Source: Inia geoffrensis (taxonomy: Eukaryota; Chordata; Mammalia; Artiodactyla; Iniidae). From it: 64,000 bases of DNA. Below are positions 22,931 through 36,335 of this stretch, piece by piece; the first letter of the stretch is position 1, and every line of letters begins with the position of its first letter. The position numbers and the translations under genes are program-made. Under the pieces are notes generated by a model. It searched no databases and was not told where the DNA came from. It was given only the letters and a program-made list of their open reading frames with translations. The stretch is taken from assembly GCA_036417435.1 (NCBI GenBank), contig CM070904.1, positions 19,388,835-19,452,834 on the forward strand. The letters run 5' to 3'.

Positions 22931-25900
22931 TATCTTGCATTTCTTGGAGTTGCTATTTATCGCATATCAATGAACAAAGTCACCATTGGATCTATTTTCG
23001 GAGCTCACAGACTTGTCTGAGATTTCTATAATGTCTGCTTTTCCATGATGAAGACACACGTAAGATAAGATCATTTCTGACGTTCATGGGAGCTGTGAGA
23101 GCCTCGCTGCTTTCCAGCCCCTAGATACACTAGCAGAGGCATGGTCTCGGGATTCTAGGGTGGCCTCAAGAACCAGGACGGTCCTTGGATTAATGGATGT
23201 CTGACTACTGTTTACTTTGGCAAAAGCAATTTCCTCTCTCTGTCAAGAGCAGAGACCTGGGCACTCACATCCCATGGCCATGCTGGTTGGGCGGCTCTGC
23301 TGAGCAACTGGGGCCGCCTTCTGCACCTCCAGGTGGGCTTGGCTTGTGGCTGGATGAAGTGGACGCTGCCATCGCTTCCTGGAAACGCAGGAGCCAGAGC
23401 AGAAACAATAAGCTTCTGTCTTGGGGCGCAATGGTGTCGGAAGGATCAGGCCTGTGATAAACAGTACCAGCACTGGCTCTACCATTTTGTTAAGTGCGTC
23501 CTTCAGCCAGCAGGCGCTGTCTTTCCGGTCTGAGCCAGTCCCAGCAATTTGCTTACATTCAGATTCCTATCTCCTTAAGACAGGGGAAACCTGGTGATGT
23601 GTTTTGCTGCTTTTAAGGGAGAGTGTAAACAGGACGATGGTGACATTTTTAGAAACGTCAGTAAGACTGACTATCTGGGTGATGGTCAGTGATACTACTG
23701 GGTGTATGAAATCAAGAAATGAAACCGTAAGGGGCTTAAATTACAGCCTCCTTTGGACAACGTTCTAGTACCAGGCAGCATCCAGGTGCCTTTTATTCTC
23801 TCCTCGCCACCTGTATTATATTCAAATGACAAACTGACTCTTGCATTATAGAAGGGATTATGTTCATGAACCGCCTAGACTGGCTTAACGCCACTTCAGA
23901 AGGTTTACGTCACCCATCTGCTACAATAAGCATGAGCTTTATTTTTGTCTCACATGGGCAGAACAATTTAATGTTTAAATTAATGTAGAAGTGAAAGGAG
24001 CCCTGCTCCAAGGGAAGTATGCCTGCCCACCACGACCCTGTAAACACAACTCGATTGCGATGAGAATTAAAGATGGGTCAAAAAAAAATCAATAGTTAAT
24101 TGTGTAACGCAGGGTCTTTCATTTCAGATCTGATCTGTAAAGAAGGTCCAGGGGATGTTTGCTTTTAATTTTCTTAAAATATTATTTCAAACCTTTCCAT
24201 CAGGCAAAGGAGTTCACAGGGTCTTTGCATCATTTCCATAAATTATTTGGCTTACGAGTGGTCAAGGTCATATTGATCGCTCGGCCTCTCCAGTTTTCCT
24301 TTTAAAATTCAGTATCTTTATCAGTCAAGCTGCCTCATTCTGGGTATCTGGCTTGCACTGAGGCCAAACAAACTTTATTTCAAAAATAACCCAGCATAAT
24401 AGGCGTCTTGGTACCAGACATGGGTGCATGAGTCATGCTATAAGCTACCTTTGGTCTAGTTCACGACACTATCCATAGAAGTTTAAGGGCTACACAACCA
24501 CGCCATCTCCTATCAGCAAAATACATGGCGCTGTGAAGATGCACGATTTTGTGCGACACGGCAAGACACGTAAGGTCGGGTTGAGCCCGTATGGATGAAT
24601 ATGCTGTCTGTTCCAGCATTCCCAAAGGGACCAGAAGGACGGGGTGCTGTTTGAATAGGATCTAAAAAAAAACTCTTCCAATCTCATTAGCCCAAATGGA
24701 TGAGAAGGGAAGGAGAGCAGGGAGGCCTCCTTTGCAAAGGGAAGAGTACAATAACACCCAGAAGACCACGGGGTTAACAGACGCACCGCCTTGACTCCAG
24801 TTACATTACAGCCGAGCTAAAAATGTAATCTTTGAACTTCTTTTCCCTTTAAAATGTAACCTTTCATATAGTAAGTTAAGCCTTACTCTCTCTTACATAT
24901 TGTTGGAAGCCTTCATCCATTTGGGGGACTAAAGGTAAAATAGTTCTTGAAATAATGAATCATTTTTCTTTTGCCAGCTTGTCCAGAAATCCCATGATTG
25001 TTTTACTGTTGCAGACAATGACCTTCTCAAAGGAGGCCTATCAAACACTCAAGATAAATAATGAGAGGGTCTCTTTCTCCTGCCTCAAGGAAAAAAAATT
25101 GCTGAAAGGGAAAATGTTTGTGATGGCATCAAGATGTTCATCCCGGGATAGACAGCAGCATGCTTCAAGTAAAAAGGAGCAGCATGTGTGTTTACGTGTG
25201 ACCAGTGGCCTCATTCAGCAGGACTCCTGGGGGGTACCTTGGGGGAGAAACACCCAAGCCCTTCACCCAGTAACATTGGAAACAAATGTTCTGCTGATGA
25301 CAGGCAGAGAAAGCTTTAACCTCTCGATCTGTGAGCAAATTAACTAAAGGGAAGGAGGCTCTAGTTAATGCTGCCTTCCAACAAGCTAGAAAACCATGGC
25401 TCTGATTTATCAGGTCCAGGAGCTAAGATGAATCATAGCAAATTCCACCCTTCCGCCCACATCCTTGCCTTCCCACCAGGCAGCAGATCCTTAGCGGGGG
25501 GTGAAAGGAACCATGCTCTTGTTGTTGTCCCCATGGAGGCAAGGTCTTAGAAACCAGGTAGAGGTGCAGTTGAAAAGCCACCTTCCCATGATTCAGGCGC
25601 TTCGGGGATGCATGGGAACCTGATTCTCAGGGCAAGAGTCATCTGTCCATCCTTTTATGGCTCTTGTACTTAAGTCTCTGTGGACCTGAACAAAGCTCTG
25701 AACTTCAGGAGTAGCTCCAAGATTCTTTCCATATATGCCCCATTAGTCTCCTTCGTATCTTTGCCGAAACTCCCTTTTCCCCATAGATGGCTGACGGATG
25801 ACCTGGTTCTAGACCAGGGGAAGAAAATTCATTGCCAGTGGAGCCCACTGGGAAGGATATGACAACAGCGCAAATGCACGGATGGCATGAGTGGGTAGTG

Positions 25901-25944
25901 GGGATGGTGGTGAACCCAAGTGCCCATTTAGAGGGGCAGCTGCT

Positions 25945-26110
25945 GCTAACTTAACAAACATCCACGGAGCGCTTATTCTTGTCCTAAAGGCTGGACGGAA
26001 CTCTACAAGGCAGGTACCATTAGTTACACCATTTAATACATGAGGAAAGGGAGGCATAGGGAGCTAAGGTTCCTGCCCAAGGCCACGCAGCTGTGAGGAG
26101 GCAGGCAGAG
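25945..26110 (+). repeat. MIR element
   Basis: The sequence 'catccacggagcgcttattc', 'catttaatacatgaggaaag' and 'tcctgcccaaggccacgcag' follows MIR. Confidence 0.8.
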
Positions 26111-26971
26111 CCTGGATGCAAGTCCAGGGGTCCAGCTGCAGGGTTCCCTCTCTCAAACACTCCACCTCCTGCCTCAGCACCAGCTGAGTCTTACCCTGTG
26201 ATCATGTGGGCTCAATCTTGCCACAACTCCTTATCTTTCAAGAGAAATGAAAATCTAGAATTCATATATGAAATCTCCCAATATTTATTTAAAACAAATG
26301 TGTGGGTCCAATGAAACTCATCTGTATTTAATTTGTGACTCTTCCATATTACAGCCTATCAACATCTGATGATATTTAAGCAGGGGGCTTCCTGAAGCTA
26401 CTGGAAAAATGATGACGATTGACACACTACCCACCCTGGGGCGAGGGCGTTTTAAACAGATGGTAAATGCCCTCATAATGCTTCTAAATTCTTTGCCTCT
26501 CCCCTTCAAAAGAAAAGAAAACCCCCAAACAAAAAACTTCAAAAACCACTCCTTAAACATTCCGGATAGCAGGTGACAGACCTTTCTGATATCTGTAAAC
26601 TCACATCTAACACCTAGGCCACTGCTTGGTCTATCACCACATAAACAAAGTAGGTAAATGAAAGATGCTTTTATTCTTAATCTTACACTGACTTTCTACT
26701 CTTTCCTTGGCTGGAATGGGTGGGAAAGGTGTTGTCTACTGCCCTTTGACCCACGTATCAGCAAACCGCACACTACAGGATATTTTTTCAGAAGTGGGGG
26801 GCTGCAAGTGGCGACAGTGGTTTTATATGGGGCCTTTCTTCAAAGAGCCTGTGAACTTATTTACATGTAGGGTAAGGAAAAATCAAAGCCCAGCTCCACA
26901 ATGAAGATACTGTGAATTTCCACAGGCTGATTGCACCTGTCACTGCCTTGCATAATATTGCCTTCTACAGT

Positions 26972-27825
26972 CTTTTTTTTAAAAAATTTATTATTATTTT
27001 TAACATCTTTATTGGAGTATAATTGCTTTACTTTGTTGTGTTAGTTTCTGTTGTACAACAAAGTGAATCAGCTATACATATACATATATCCCCATATCCC
27101 CTCCCTCTTGCGTCTCCCTCCCACCCTCCCTATCCCACCCCTCCAGGCGGTCACAAAGCACCGAGCTGATCTCCCTGTGCTATGTGGCTGCTTCCCACTA
27201 GCTATCTATTTTACATTTGGTAGTGTATATATGTCCTTGCCACTCTCTCACTTCGTCCCAGCTTACCCTTCCCCCTCCCTGTGTCCTCAAGTCCACTCTC
27301 GAGTAGGTCTGTGTCTTTATTCCCGTCCTGCCCCTAGGTTCTTCAGAACCACTTTTTTTGTTTTTTAGATTCCATATATATGTGTTAGCATACAGTATTT
27401 GTTTTTCTCTTCCTGACTTACTTCACTCTGTATGACAGATTCTAGGTCCATCCACCTCACTACAAATAACTCAATTTCGTTTCTTTTCATGGCCAAGTAA
27501 TATTCCACTTAGGTTGCTTCCATGTCCTGGCTATTGTAAATAGAGCTGCATTGAACATTGTGGTACATGACTCTTTTTGAATTATGGTTTTCTCAGGGTA
27601 TATGCCCGGTAGTGGGATTGCTGGGTTGTATGTAGTTCTATTTTTAGTTTTTTAAGGAACCTCCATACTGTTCTCCATAGTGGCTGTATCAATTTACATT
27701 CCCACCAACAGTGCAGAGGGTTCCCTTTTCTCCACACTCTCTCCAGCATTTATTGTTTGTAGATTTTTTGGTGATGGCCATTCTGGCCGGTGTGAGGTGA
27801 TACCTCGTTGTAGTTTTGACCTGAC
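26972..27825 (-). repeat. L1 3' end fragment, about 0.85 kb
   Basis: The plus strand shows the reverse complement of an L1 3' UTR: 'aacatctttattggagtata', 'tctgttgtacaacaaagtga', 'ttccactagctatctatttt'-type sequence, then a distal part with 'tagtgggattgctgggttgt' and 'tgtatcaatttacattccca'. The last two lie in the end of ORF2. Frames here are L1 remnants on the wrong strand and not genes. Confidence 0.92.
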
Positions 27826-29121
27826 CACTGTCCTTTTTGTTCTCCCTCCATCCCTGTGTGGACTGTTACCATGGCACCAGTGAGCCTTTGCGGTGTACTG
27901 GCTGCCATGGCTCACTCTCTCATGTAGGTACTATGACCCTATTTATCTTTGCATCCCTTGGGCCCAGAACATCTGGCACATAGGAGATCCACAGATGTTA
28001 GTGGAATAAAGGGAGTTTGCTAATTCTATTTCTTATTTACTGGTCACCTTTCTTTTTCCTATCTTTACCTTATCTTTCACCTCTCTAACACCCTTTATTG
28101 TCTTTGAAAGTGACTGAGTTCCACAGACAAGATGCTATACAGTCTGGTAGGGAACACTCATTTATTTCCTTAGGGGTAGTTAAAGTTCTAATCACCCGGA
28201 AGACATTTAGGTCTCCTTCATTTAGAAAGTAAAGGTAACGGCTTTCCCAGTAAGTAAACAGGAAAATAGATTTTGATTTTCAAAAAAGTTGATTCATAGA
28301 TGACTTTCAAGTAGCATTTCTTTTGCCATAAACCGAGCTCTTTGAAATAATCAGCAGCATGACAGACTGCACGCTTAGAGAGTAAAACACAGGAAATAAG
28401 TGGGGATTACATCATCTAGCAATGCGAAGACTGAATATGTCAGCAAGGCCTTTTAAACATCCAAGTAGTTTTATGTGAAGGGAAAAAAGCCTCATTGTGC
28501 ACAAAATAAATGGGGAATTGCCTGAGAATGAAGGTTTGAAATACTGGGGTGAATTTAAAGAATACTGGATGTCCTTAAAGAATACAAGAGATTTTTGAGA
28601 GGCCTGGAGTGACTGAATCACTCAATGCAGGACAAAATGAAACCTTACGGTCACCCGGGGAGATGGGTGGCCTGGGCTGTGTCCTTTGGGGCACGGAAGA
28701 AAAATGCGACGTGGCAGAAGCAGACCAGTGCAACAGGTAGTAACTTTTCATACATCAGAACTGGCACCAGGTATAATAGTGAGCATGGAGGGGGCAGAGG
28801 GGAGGATAATTATCTTTTCTTCAACTGTGTAAAAACCCAGGGTTTCGGTTTGACGTGACTGGGCCGATGTTTCGCTTGGCTGGCTAACAGCGTGGAGAGT
28901 TTCTTTGCCATGTATATCAGCAGTTCTCTTAAGTGACCGGAAAAAAATACTTTTCCTTAAATCGCCGGTCAAGAAGTTGCTGGCACACTGTCCCTTAAAT
29001 ATGCCTGTCGGGTGATATCAAAAGGATTATTTAAAATTATGAAACTAATCCAAAGGCTGCTCCTCCCTGGAAAATGACTAGGAAAGAGATGTTTAAGTCC
29101 AGGCCGGCTGAGCATGGACAC

Positions 29122-29122
<1 letters not shown>

Positions 29123-29203
<81 letters not shown>

Positions 29204-29221
29204 CCTCTCTCTCTCTCTCTC
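29123..29221 (+). repeat. Compound (CA)n-(CT)n microsatellite
   Basis: About 21 CA units run directly into about 28 CT units with one CCCCC interruption. Antisense frames give Cys-Val and Arg-Glu repeats that are not real proteins. The long uninterrupted tract is likely to vary in length between individuals. Confidence 0.97.
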
Positions 29222-30935
29222 CCCTGATCTTTTAGGAGATGGCTACAGAAATGCCATTGTAAGCAAGGGGGAAAAAAAGAATTGCCTCTCACAAAAGTGT
29301 TTAAGTACATTTTGGTCTCTTTGCCAGGGCCAGTAAAGATCTCTTGCTGTGAGCCAGCTAGAAAAGAAACCAAGGGAAGGATGCTACACTTTATGTGGTC
29401 TGAGTGTGATTAGTGATTAGTGCCGGTAGCTTCAGTCACTTGGGAATAGAAATCATGGGTTCTCTCCTGCAACTCTGAACAGCTACAAAACACCATTGGC
29501 TCCCATCCCATATGATGATGGGATATTAACTGAAAATCTAATGAATCTGTGAATGAATTATGGCCTAAAAAATAAACTGTTTTATAATCAATTTGAAGTG
29601 AGTCCCTAACAGAAGATAAGATGAGGAAAAAGCTCTACAATTATCAAAGGTTGGTACATTCTGTTCACTGTGACTGATGATTCTAAGGGGGATAAGTTTA
29701 CAATCCATCACATTTTTGTCTTTTCGAAAATCAGGCTTCTCAATGTATGCTGTAAATCAATTTTTAAATTTACATATTTATGAAAAATCGTATTGCAAAC
29801 AGCAGGAAGGGAGCCCCCTTTGAACAATAAAATAACACTATTGCACTGGAGATGAAAAAAAAATTAAGAAGATTTTTATTTTGAGGTAATACTCATATAA
29901 ATTGCTATGTGAATTAGTTAAACCAAGAATTTACATTCACCAGAAGCAGCAACGGAGTATTAAAGATGATCCCCCAAATGGTCATTTTGGGGAGAAGCAG
30001 CAAATCTCACATGTAAAAGGCACAGGAAGATGAATAGGGAGGTGAAGGCCATGGTGCTTAGCCTGCGGATGAGCACGTCTGACGGGGGTGGGGGGTGGCG
30101 GGGCAACAATCACCCTGGGAGGAGGTGCAGACACAAAAACCCCAGGCCTGCCTCTTGGGTGGTAGGACGCTTGACTTCATTTCAAAAAACCTCTCTCCAA
30201 AGAGATCCTTGCCTGTACTTCAGAAAGCCTATTTGGCTAACTTTCCCATCCAATATGGAAGGCTTGCCTGAGGTAGAGACCATCCCAGATGTCTGCATTA
30301 GCCTTGGTTGCCAAGGGGCTAGGTACCAGCTGGGGTGGTCTCCAGAGCGTGCAGGGAAATCAATGGAAGGGAACGGGGTTGTAGTCAGAAGCCGATGCCA
30401 CACCACGTCTGAGTGAACACCACCGTTCACTCTAGATTAACCTCATAATAGACCGTCAACTCAAAGATCTGGCCCCGAGATATGAACCGCCTGGATTCAT
30501 CGACAGAAAGATGAAAGGGTCAGAAGGAACAGAGCTGGTGTGAGTCACCCTGTGTACTCGCTACAATAAGGGATAATCCACTGGGCTGAGCCGACACCAG
30601 ATGCCCTCCGCAAAGTCCTGGGAGAGAAGGGGGCATGAGAATACCTCTTTTTCATGAACTTCAGTTTAATCATGGCTATTTCCTTCCACGGGGGATTCAT
30701 GACAGCTGTTATTACTGTCTTTAGGAAGACCACCGAGGTCCCTTCACGAAGTGCTCTCGGTGAGGGGATGGTTGCCACTGATCCTGCTCTGCAGAGCCCA
30801 CTGCTTCGGTGCAGGCGTGGCTAATCCTGGCACGCACGTGGCAGCTGCCCGCTCCCAGGCCCATAGCAGGCGCTGTTTACCAATCTCTGTAACCCGCCTC
30901 CTGCTGAAGACAGATACAGCCTCAGAATCCTTTTT

Positions 30936-31143
30936 GTTTGTTTGTTTTTTTGCAGTACGCGGGCCTCTCACTGCTGTGGCCTCTCCTGTCGCGGAGCACG
31001 GGCTCTGGATGCGCAGGCTCAGCGGCCATGGCTCACGGGCCCAGCCGCTCCGCGGCATGTGGGATCCTCCCGGACCGGGGCACGAACCCGTGTCCCCTGC
31101 ATCGGCAGGCGGACTCTCAACCACTGCGCCACCAGGGAAGCCC
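30936..31143 (-). repeat. CHR-2-type SINE with target-site duplication
   Basis: A full-length minus-strand copy carries a (TTTG)n-type tail. The flanking duplication is CAGAATCCTTTTT at 30923-30935 and CAGAGTCCTTTTT at 31144-31156, with one mismatch. Confidence 0.95.
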
Positions 31144-31239
31144 CAGAGTCCTTTTTAATACAGTAATTCACGCAGCCTCTGCACACTGAATGTCCTTAGC
31201 ATTTGAGATGAAGGCCCTTTGGCATCCCTGCTTGTGTAA

Positions 31240-31261
31240 AATACACACACACACACACACA
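31240..31261 (+). repeat. (CA)n microsatellite
   Basis: About eleven CA repeats occur without interruption. Confidence 0.95.
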
Positions 31262-31764
31262 CTAAGTGTATATATGCTTGCATATCACAGAATCTATATG
31301 TTAATGGGTAGGTAAATCCCTTAGTATATGTGCCTGCTATGAGATATGTATATTGATGTCTTAGCATATGGAAACTTGAAGTTATCTTTGACCCCTCTCT
31401 CTCATACCCCACATCCACCAGTCTTTCCTGGTAAATTGCCTGTTTGTTCTCAGATGCATTCCTCTCCTTTTTTCCCCTGCTTTGCTTTGTGTCACAGGGG
31501 ACTATGTTTCGCAGGCTCCCTCTTTCTCTGGCTTCTGAGGAGGTGCAGCCAGTGAAAGGCAACGGCAGAATCCTGGAAGGCAGGAGGAGAGGAGGAAACA
31601 GGCCTTTCTTCCCTCCTCCAGGACTTGTGCTGTTCCTGGCGGTAGCTGCTTCTGCTGCTCCCTGGCTCTGCCTCCTGCCAGACAACCCCTCCCAGCCACC
31701 GCTCTAGCGCCCACTGGATGGTCCAGCTTCTGGGGTTTAAGGTCACCTTCTGCTAGCATCCCTC

Positions 31765-32870
31765 CATCCCCAGGGAATGCCTGGGACCTCTTGCTTCGGC
31801 TAGTCTCTGGATTGCCTGACTGTCTCCTTTCAGCTTCTCAGCTAGTCCATTATCTGGGTGGATTCCCTGTATTTAATTCTACCTACAGAGAGACCTAGAA
31901 TGGTTCCTGGTCCATGCTAGACCCTGACCAATACAATCATCAAACTCTGTTCGCTCTACTTTTTCCTTCTTCTTTTTTTTGGCGGCACTTCACAGCTTGC
32001 GGGATCTCAGTTCCCTGACCAGGGATTGAACCCAGGCTATGGCAGTGAAAGCCCAGAATCCTAACCACTACGCCACCAGGGAACTGTCAGTTTGCTCTAC
32101 TTCTAAAACATATTCTAAACCCATTCACTCTCCACCATTTCTTTTCTGCTACGACCGTCAGGCCAAGTTACCACCATCTCTTGCTTGGATGGCTGCAATC
32201 GTTTCCTAAGTGGTCTTGGCACTCCCACTCTCACGTCTCAACAGCGTATTCCCCATCCAGCAGCCACAGCAGTCCTTAAAAACTGTAACTCAAATCGCGA
32301 TGCTTCCCTGTTCAAAATCCCCAGACGGTTTCCCTTTGCCTGGAACTTTAGAAACCTGAAGTTACTGACACAGCCTACGAGGTCCTATGTGACTGGCCCC
32401 CAAATTCTTCTCTAATTCCCTTCCTCTCCCTCCCTTCCAGCCATAATTGTCTGGGGACACATCGCATGCCCCACATCAGGGCTCTTGTTCTTTCCTGCAC
32501 TCTCTGCCAGCATGCTCCTCCTACAAACAGTCACATTTCAAAGTTTCACTTCATTCAAAACTCTTCCAGTGACCCCTCTTCAGAGAGACCTTATGGGATC
32601 ACTCTCTCTGAAGTACCCTTGTTATTTCCTACCCACTCATCCTGCTTGATGTTTTAATAACATATGTCATTATTTGACATTAAATTACATTTTGTTTGTT
32701 TATTATCTGTCTTCTCATCTAAAACATACTACCCATAAAGGCAGGGACTTTGTCTTTTTTTTTTTTTTTTTTTAACCTTGCTTTGTCTGCAGTACTTAGA
32801 ATGTTGCCTATCAAGTAATATAAACTCTATAAACATCCTTGAATCAATAAATAACAGGTGATGAATCTGA
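31765..32870 (+). repeat. L2 3' end, split by a SINE
   Basis: The sequence follows the L2 LINE 3' end: 'agccacagcagtccttaaaa', 'cccagacggtttccctttgc', 'tgtgactggcccccaaattc', 'ctgcactctctgccagcatg', 'agagagaccttatgggatca', then 'aaggcagggactttgtcttt' and a 'tcaataaataa' tail. A CHR-1-type SINE interrupts it at 31961-32090. L2 predates the placental radiation, so this is an ancient fossil. Confidence 0.88.
31961..32090 (-). repeat. CHR-1-type tRNA-derived SINE nested in L2
   Basis: After a T-rich tail the plus strand reads 'gcgggatctcagttccctga', 'accagggattgaacccaggc' and 'tacgccaccagggaactg', the reverse of a tRNA-derived SINE with a recognisable B-box-like GGTTCAATCCC. The flanks carry a near-duplicate, TTCGCTCTACT at 31950-31960 and TTTGCTCTACT at 32091-32101. 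The copy is short and lacks the CHR-2 3' module. Confidence 0.88.
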
Positions 32871-33477
32871 ATTAATAAATAGTAGGTGAAAAACAAGTGG
32901 CGCAGGTAAATAGTTGCATTATTAGAATAAGGGAAGACAGATAAACACTTTTCTCATTAAATCAACGTACATGTTCAAAATGGAATCCCACTGCAAACCG
33001 GGGTATTGCTGGGGAGTTATGGCACAAACTTAAGTTAATGAGTAGACAGTGATCAGAGAGGAAGTCCCCAAGAATTAAACTCCCCCCCCCCATTTTCACA
33101 TCCCTGCCATTCCTCCTTTTCAAGCACTGCTGCTTAGTACCTATGTTTAGCGCACTTGCAAGTAATGTTGGAAATACCTTTATATTTCCATGTGTCAAAG
33201 GGAACCAGATAGTCTATGAATAAAGTTCTTTGGTATGCTTACTTTAATTATATAAGGTAGGAGAAAATATAAATATATCTGAGATGCCTAGAGTTTTTGG
33301 CCTGCCACCTCTTCTGGCCAGGAATTATAGCTAGGAATGACCACTTGTTTAAGGGATATGATATTGATAAATCCTAGGAACTCACTAATCAAAGCTGATT
33401 TCTTCCTATTGAAGTCCACTGTCTTATCAATTCCTCTACCTTGTCATCTTCAGTTGTTTTGGCTTTGGGTACTCTTA

Positions 33478-33900
33478 AGGGTCAAACTGCGTCCCCTGAA
33501 AAGCTATGTGCAAGTCCTAGCCCTTGATTCCTGTGAATGTGACTTTATTTGGAAATAAGGTCTTTGCAGATATAATTAAGGCGTGAGGATGGGTCACACT
33601 GGCATAGGATGGGTCCCTAATCCAATATGACTAGTGTCCTTCTAAGAAGAGGAGAAAAGGTGGAGAGACAGACACACACAGAGGGAAGGCAGCCATGTCG
33701 TGACAAAGACAGAGACTGCAGTTGTACAGCTGCACACCAGAGAGCACCAAGCATTGTCAGTGGCCACCAGAAGCTGGGGGAGCATGCATGGCCCTACCGA
33801 TACCCTCATTTCAGACTTCAGGCCTCCAGAACTGTTGCTTTCAGCCCCCCACTTTGTGATTCTTCATTGCATTATGGCAACCCTAGGAAACTAAAACACG
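33478..33900 (+). mobile_element. MLT1-like (ERVL-MaLR) solitary LTR
   Basis: The order of motifs fits a MaLR-type LTR: 'aagtcctagcccttgattcc', 'gactttatttggaaataagg', 'tccctaatccaatatgacta', 'tccttctaagaagaggagaa', 'cttcaggcctccagaactgt', and the end 'atggcaaccctaggaaacta'. No internal retroviral coding sequence is seen on either side, so this is a solo LTR remnant without coding capacity. The exact subfamily is uncertain. Confidence 0.8.
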
Positions 33901-35924
33901 TACTCTGTAGAGGACTCATTGTCAACAGGAGCCATTTTATGATACTAAAATTCCAGGTTTTACAAACATATGCTTATGAATTTTTTTAACTGACGGGAAG
34001 AAAAAAGGCAAGCTTATTTTTTGCCATTTTTATCTTTACTGGACTTAGAAATGGATGCTGAAGATTAAAAAAACTTTGTTTCACTCCGTGCTGTGTGAAA
34101 TTATGAAACTATGATTACATTAATTCTGTAAGATATTAAAGAATACTTCATTCGAAAGGAAAAATCATCAGAAAGGAAATGAAGTTATATTTAGAGTATC
34201 AGGAAACCACGGAATGCAACATTTCACAGGATGTCTCTTCTTATGCACACATTAGCTCGCTGGCTAGTTACACTGTTCCACCCCACCCCATTGGCTGAGT
34301 CCATGAGTAGAGGAAAATTGTAATCAGTATTTCCTTGCAAACGTGTACTTGGCCCAAAACTCTTTCAAATAAGTTTTAGTCCCAAGGTTTTCCTTTCTTT
34401 AAAAATAAATTCAAATTCAATTCCCTCTTACAATTTGAAAATGCTGGATTTAGGCCCAGGATTCTATTCCCAGCTAGGATTTCTCCCCACAATATGCTAG
34501 GGGAATATACCTGGTGGGCTGTGAATATAAATGGCTTAAGTTCCTTCACTCCCTTAGTAAGGATGATAACCAAGTAAGGAGTTACAGGCTAAGTTAAACA
34601 CAGGCCAACTGGGGGGCCATCTGGCATAATGAACAGAGTCAGACCAACTTCTCATTTGAAAGCTTTTCCTAAAATCAAGTGAAATATGAATTGGCTCTTT
34701 ACAGAGTCCCTGATGTGTCATGCAAGTTAGGTTGGCTTAAGAATATGGGTCCAGGATGTGCTCAGGTGCCATCCCCCAGTCTCCAGCATGGTCCTCAATA
34801 AAGTTGTGGACTCAGGTGGGCCATGTCTATGCTTAGGAGGAAGGAAGAAGTCTCTTCTCCAAATGGGAAAAAAGTTGTCATTTTCTTGGTAAAGAGCAAA
34901 GAGCTTCAGAGTGAACAGCAACATCTCTGCCCTGGAATGTCTGTCAAGAGTGACACCTAGTTCAGGGGTGGGAAAATCAATCTGGGAGGACAGAAATGTC
35001 ACAGCCTGCCTTGCCTTACAGGAGAAGTGACCTTTTGATCCTGGAACTTCCTTTTATCCTTTGCTTCATTCCTGGCCGTGGCTCCCACCTTGTGCCGCCA
35101 TAATCCCTAAATAAATGATGGCTCATGACCAGTTCTCAATGGAATGGCCTTTTGCAAGAGGAAATGAGCCAGAATTCAGTCTAATGGTTTCCTGCTATGA
35201 CCTTTGATGCATAAGGTGGGAATGAATCCAAAAAAAAGGATGCCGTAGAAATCTGGGGGTCTAATATTACAAAACTGTGCCTTTATTTGAAACAGAATAC
35301 AATGATACTTTTGTCATTCCTGTTACATCAGCTTGTCCATACCACACACATGTGCATTTCCTCCATTTGACTTTTTAACCTTTTACACACCTTATAATTT
35401 TACTTCCTCTCTGATTACCTATTATTTTCCATTTAACTCTGAAAATCTTTAGAAGTATCTCATTTCAGAGATCTCTTCTTCCAAGTTTTGTTGAATTGTT
35501 TTTTTCTACTGAAGATTAAATGTGTTTCCAAATAACACCTACACCAGCGGTTAACTTTTCAAGTGAATATTTTAGCCAACCCAATGCTAATAAATCCTAG
35601 TTTGTTTCAAAAATTCAACTCTGAGTAAAATTTAGTTTGCAACACATATGATGGTGCATACATTTAATTTAAAGTAGCAAATATTTATTTACGTGGATTG
35701 GCTCTTTAGGTCAAAATGAGGCCATCATGACCCCACAGAACTGCAGGTTCACGGCTTCTATTTTTCAGTCGTGAGAATAGATTTCTGCTGGTTGGTCCCT
35801 TCTATAGCGTCTCATCCTCCATAGACCAGAAGCTTATACCTACAAAAGCTTGCTAGCTTTGGAATGTTCCAGTTCTTGTGAACAGTTAACACTATTATTT
35901 CTATTAAAAGCTAATTGGCCCATG

Positions 35925-36335
35925 TGGAGACAGTAATCATACTACCACTCACCGAACACTTCCTCTGTTCAAGGCTCTGTGATAGAGGTTGTGTACACAT
36001 CATTTCCTTTTTTTCTTTTTTTTTGCGGTACACGGGCCTCTCACTGTTGTGGCCTCTCCCTTTGCGGAGCACAGGCTCTGGACGCGCAGGCTCAGCGGCC
36101 ATGGTTCACGGGCCCAGCCGCTCCGCGGCATGTGGGATCTTCCCGGACCGGGGCACGAACCCATGTCCCCTGCATCGGCAGGCGGACTCTCAACCACTGC
36201 CCCACCAGGGAAGCCCACACATCATCTCTTTTAATGCCTACAATTTTACGGAGGTAGATTCTGTTGTGCCCATTATAGAGGTGAGAAAACGGAGGTTCAG
36301 CAAAGTTAAGGAGTTTATGTAGGGACAGAAAGGGC
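35925..36335 (+). repeat. MIR element interrupted by a SINE
   Basis: MIR sequence ('ccgaacacttcctctgttca') runs up to about 36010. After the SINE it resumes with 'tttaatgcctacaattttac' and 'gaggtgagaaaacggaggtt'. Removing the insert and one duplication arm restores a continuous MIR. Confidence 0.82.
36011..36216 (-). repeat. CHR-2-type SINE inserted into MIR
   Basis: A full-length minus-strand copy is flanked by the imperfect duplication ACACATCATTTCCTTT (from 35995) and ACACATCATCTCTTTT (from 36217). Confidence 0.95.

Noticed and set aside
22612..23031. Recurrent peptide families such as those ending RADSQPLRHQGSP at many loci
   Set aside because: They are translations of the CHR-2 SINE in different frames and have no coding role.
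29123..29221. Regular repeats considered as a CRISPR-like array
   Set aside because: Dinucleotide tracts without spacers in a mammalian intron are microsatellites.
31961..32090. A possible tRNA gene, from the B-box-like GGTTCAATCCC and tRNA-like ends
   Set aside because: The body does not fold as a full cloverleaf, and it carries a T-rich tail with flanking duplication. It is a tRNA-derived SINE.
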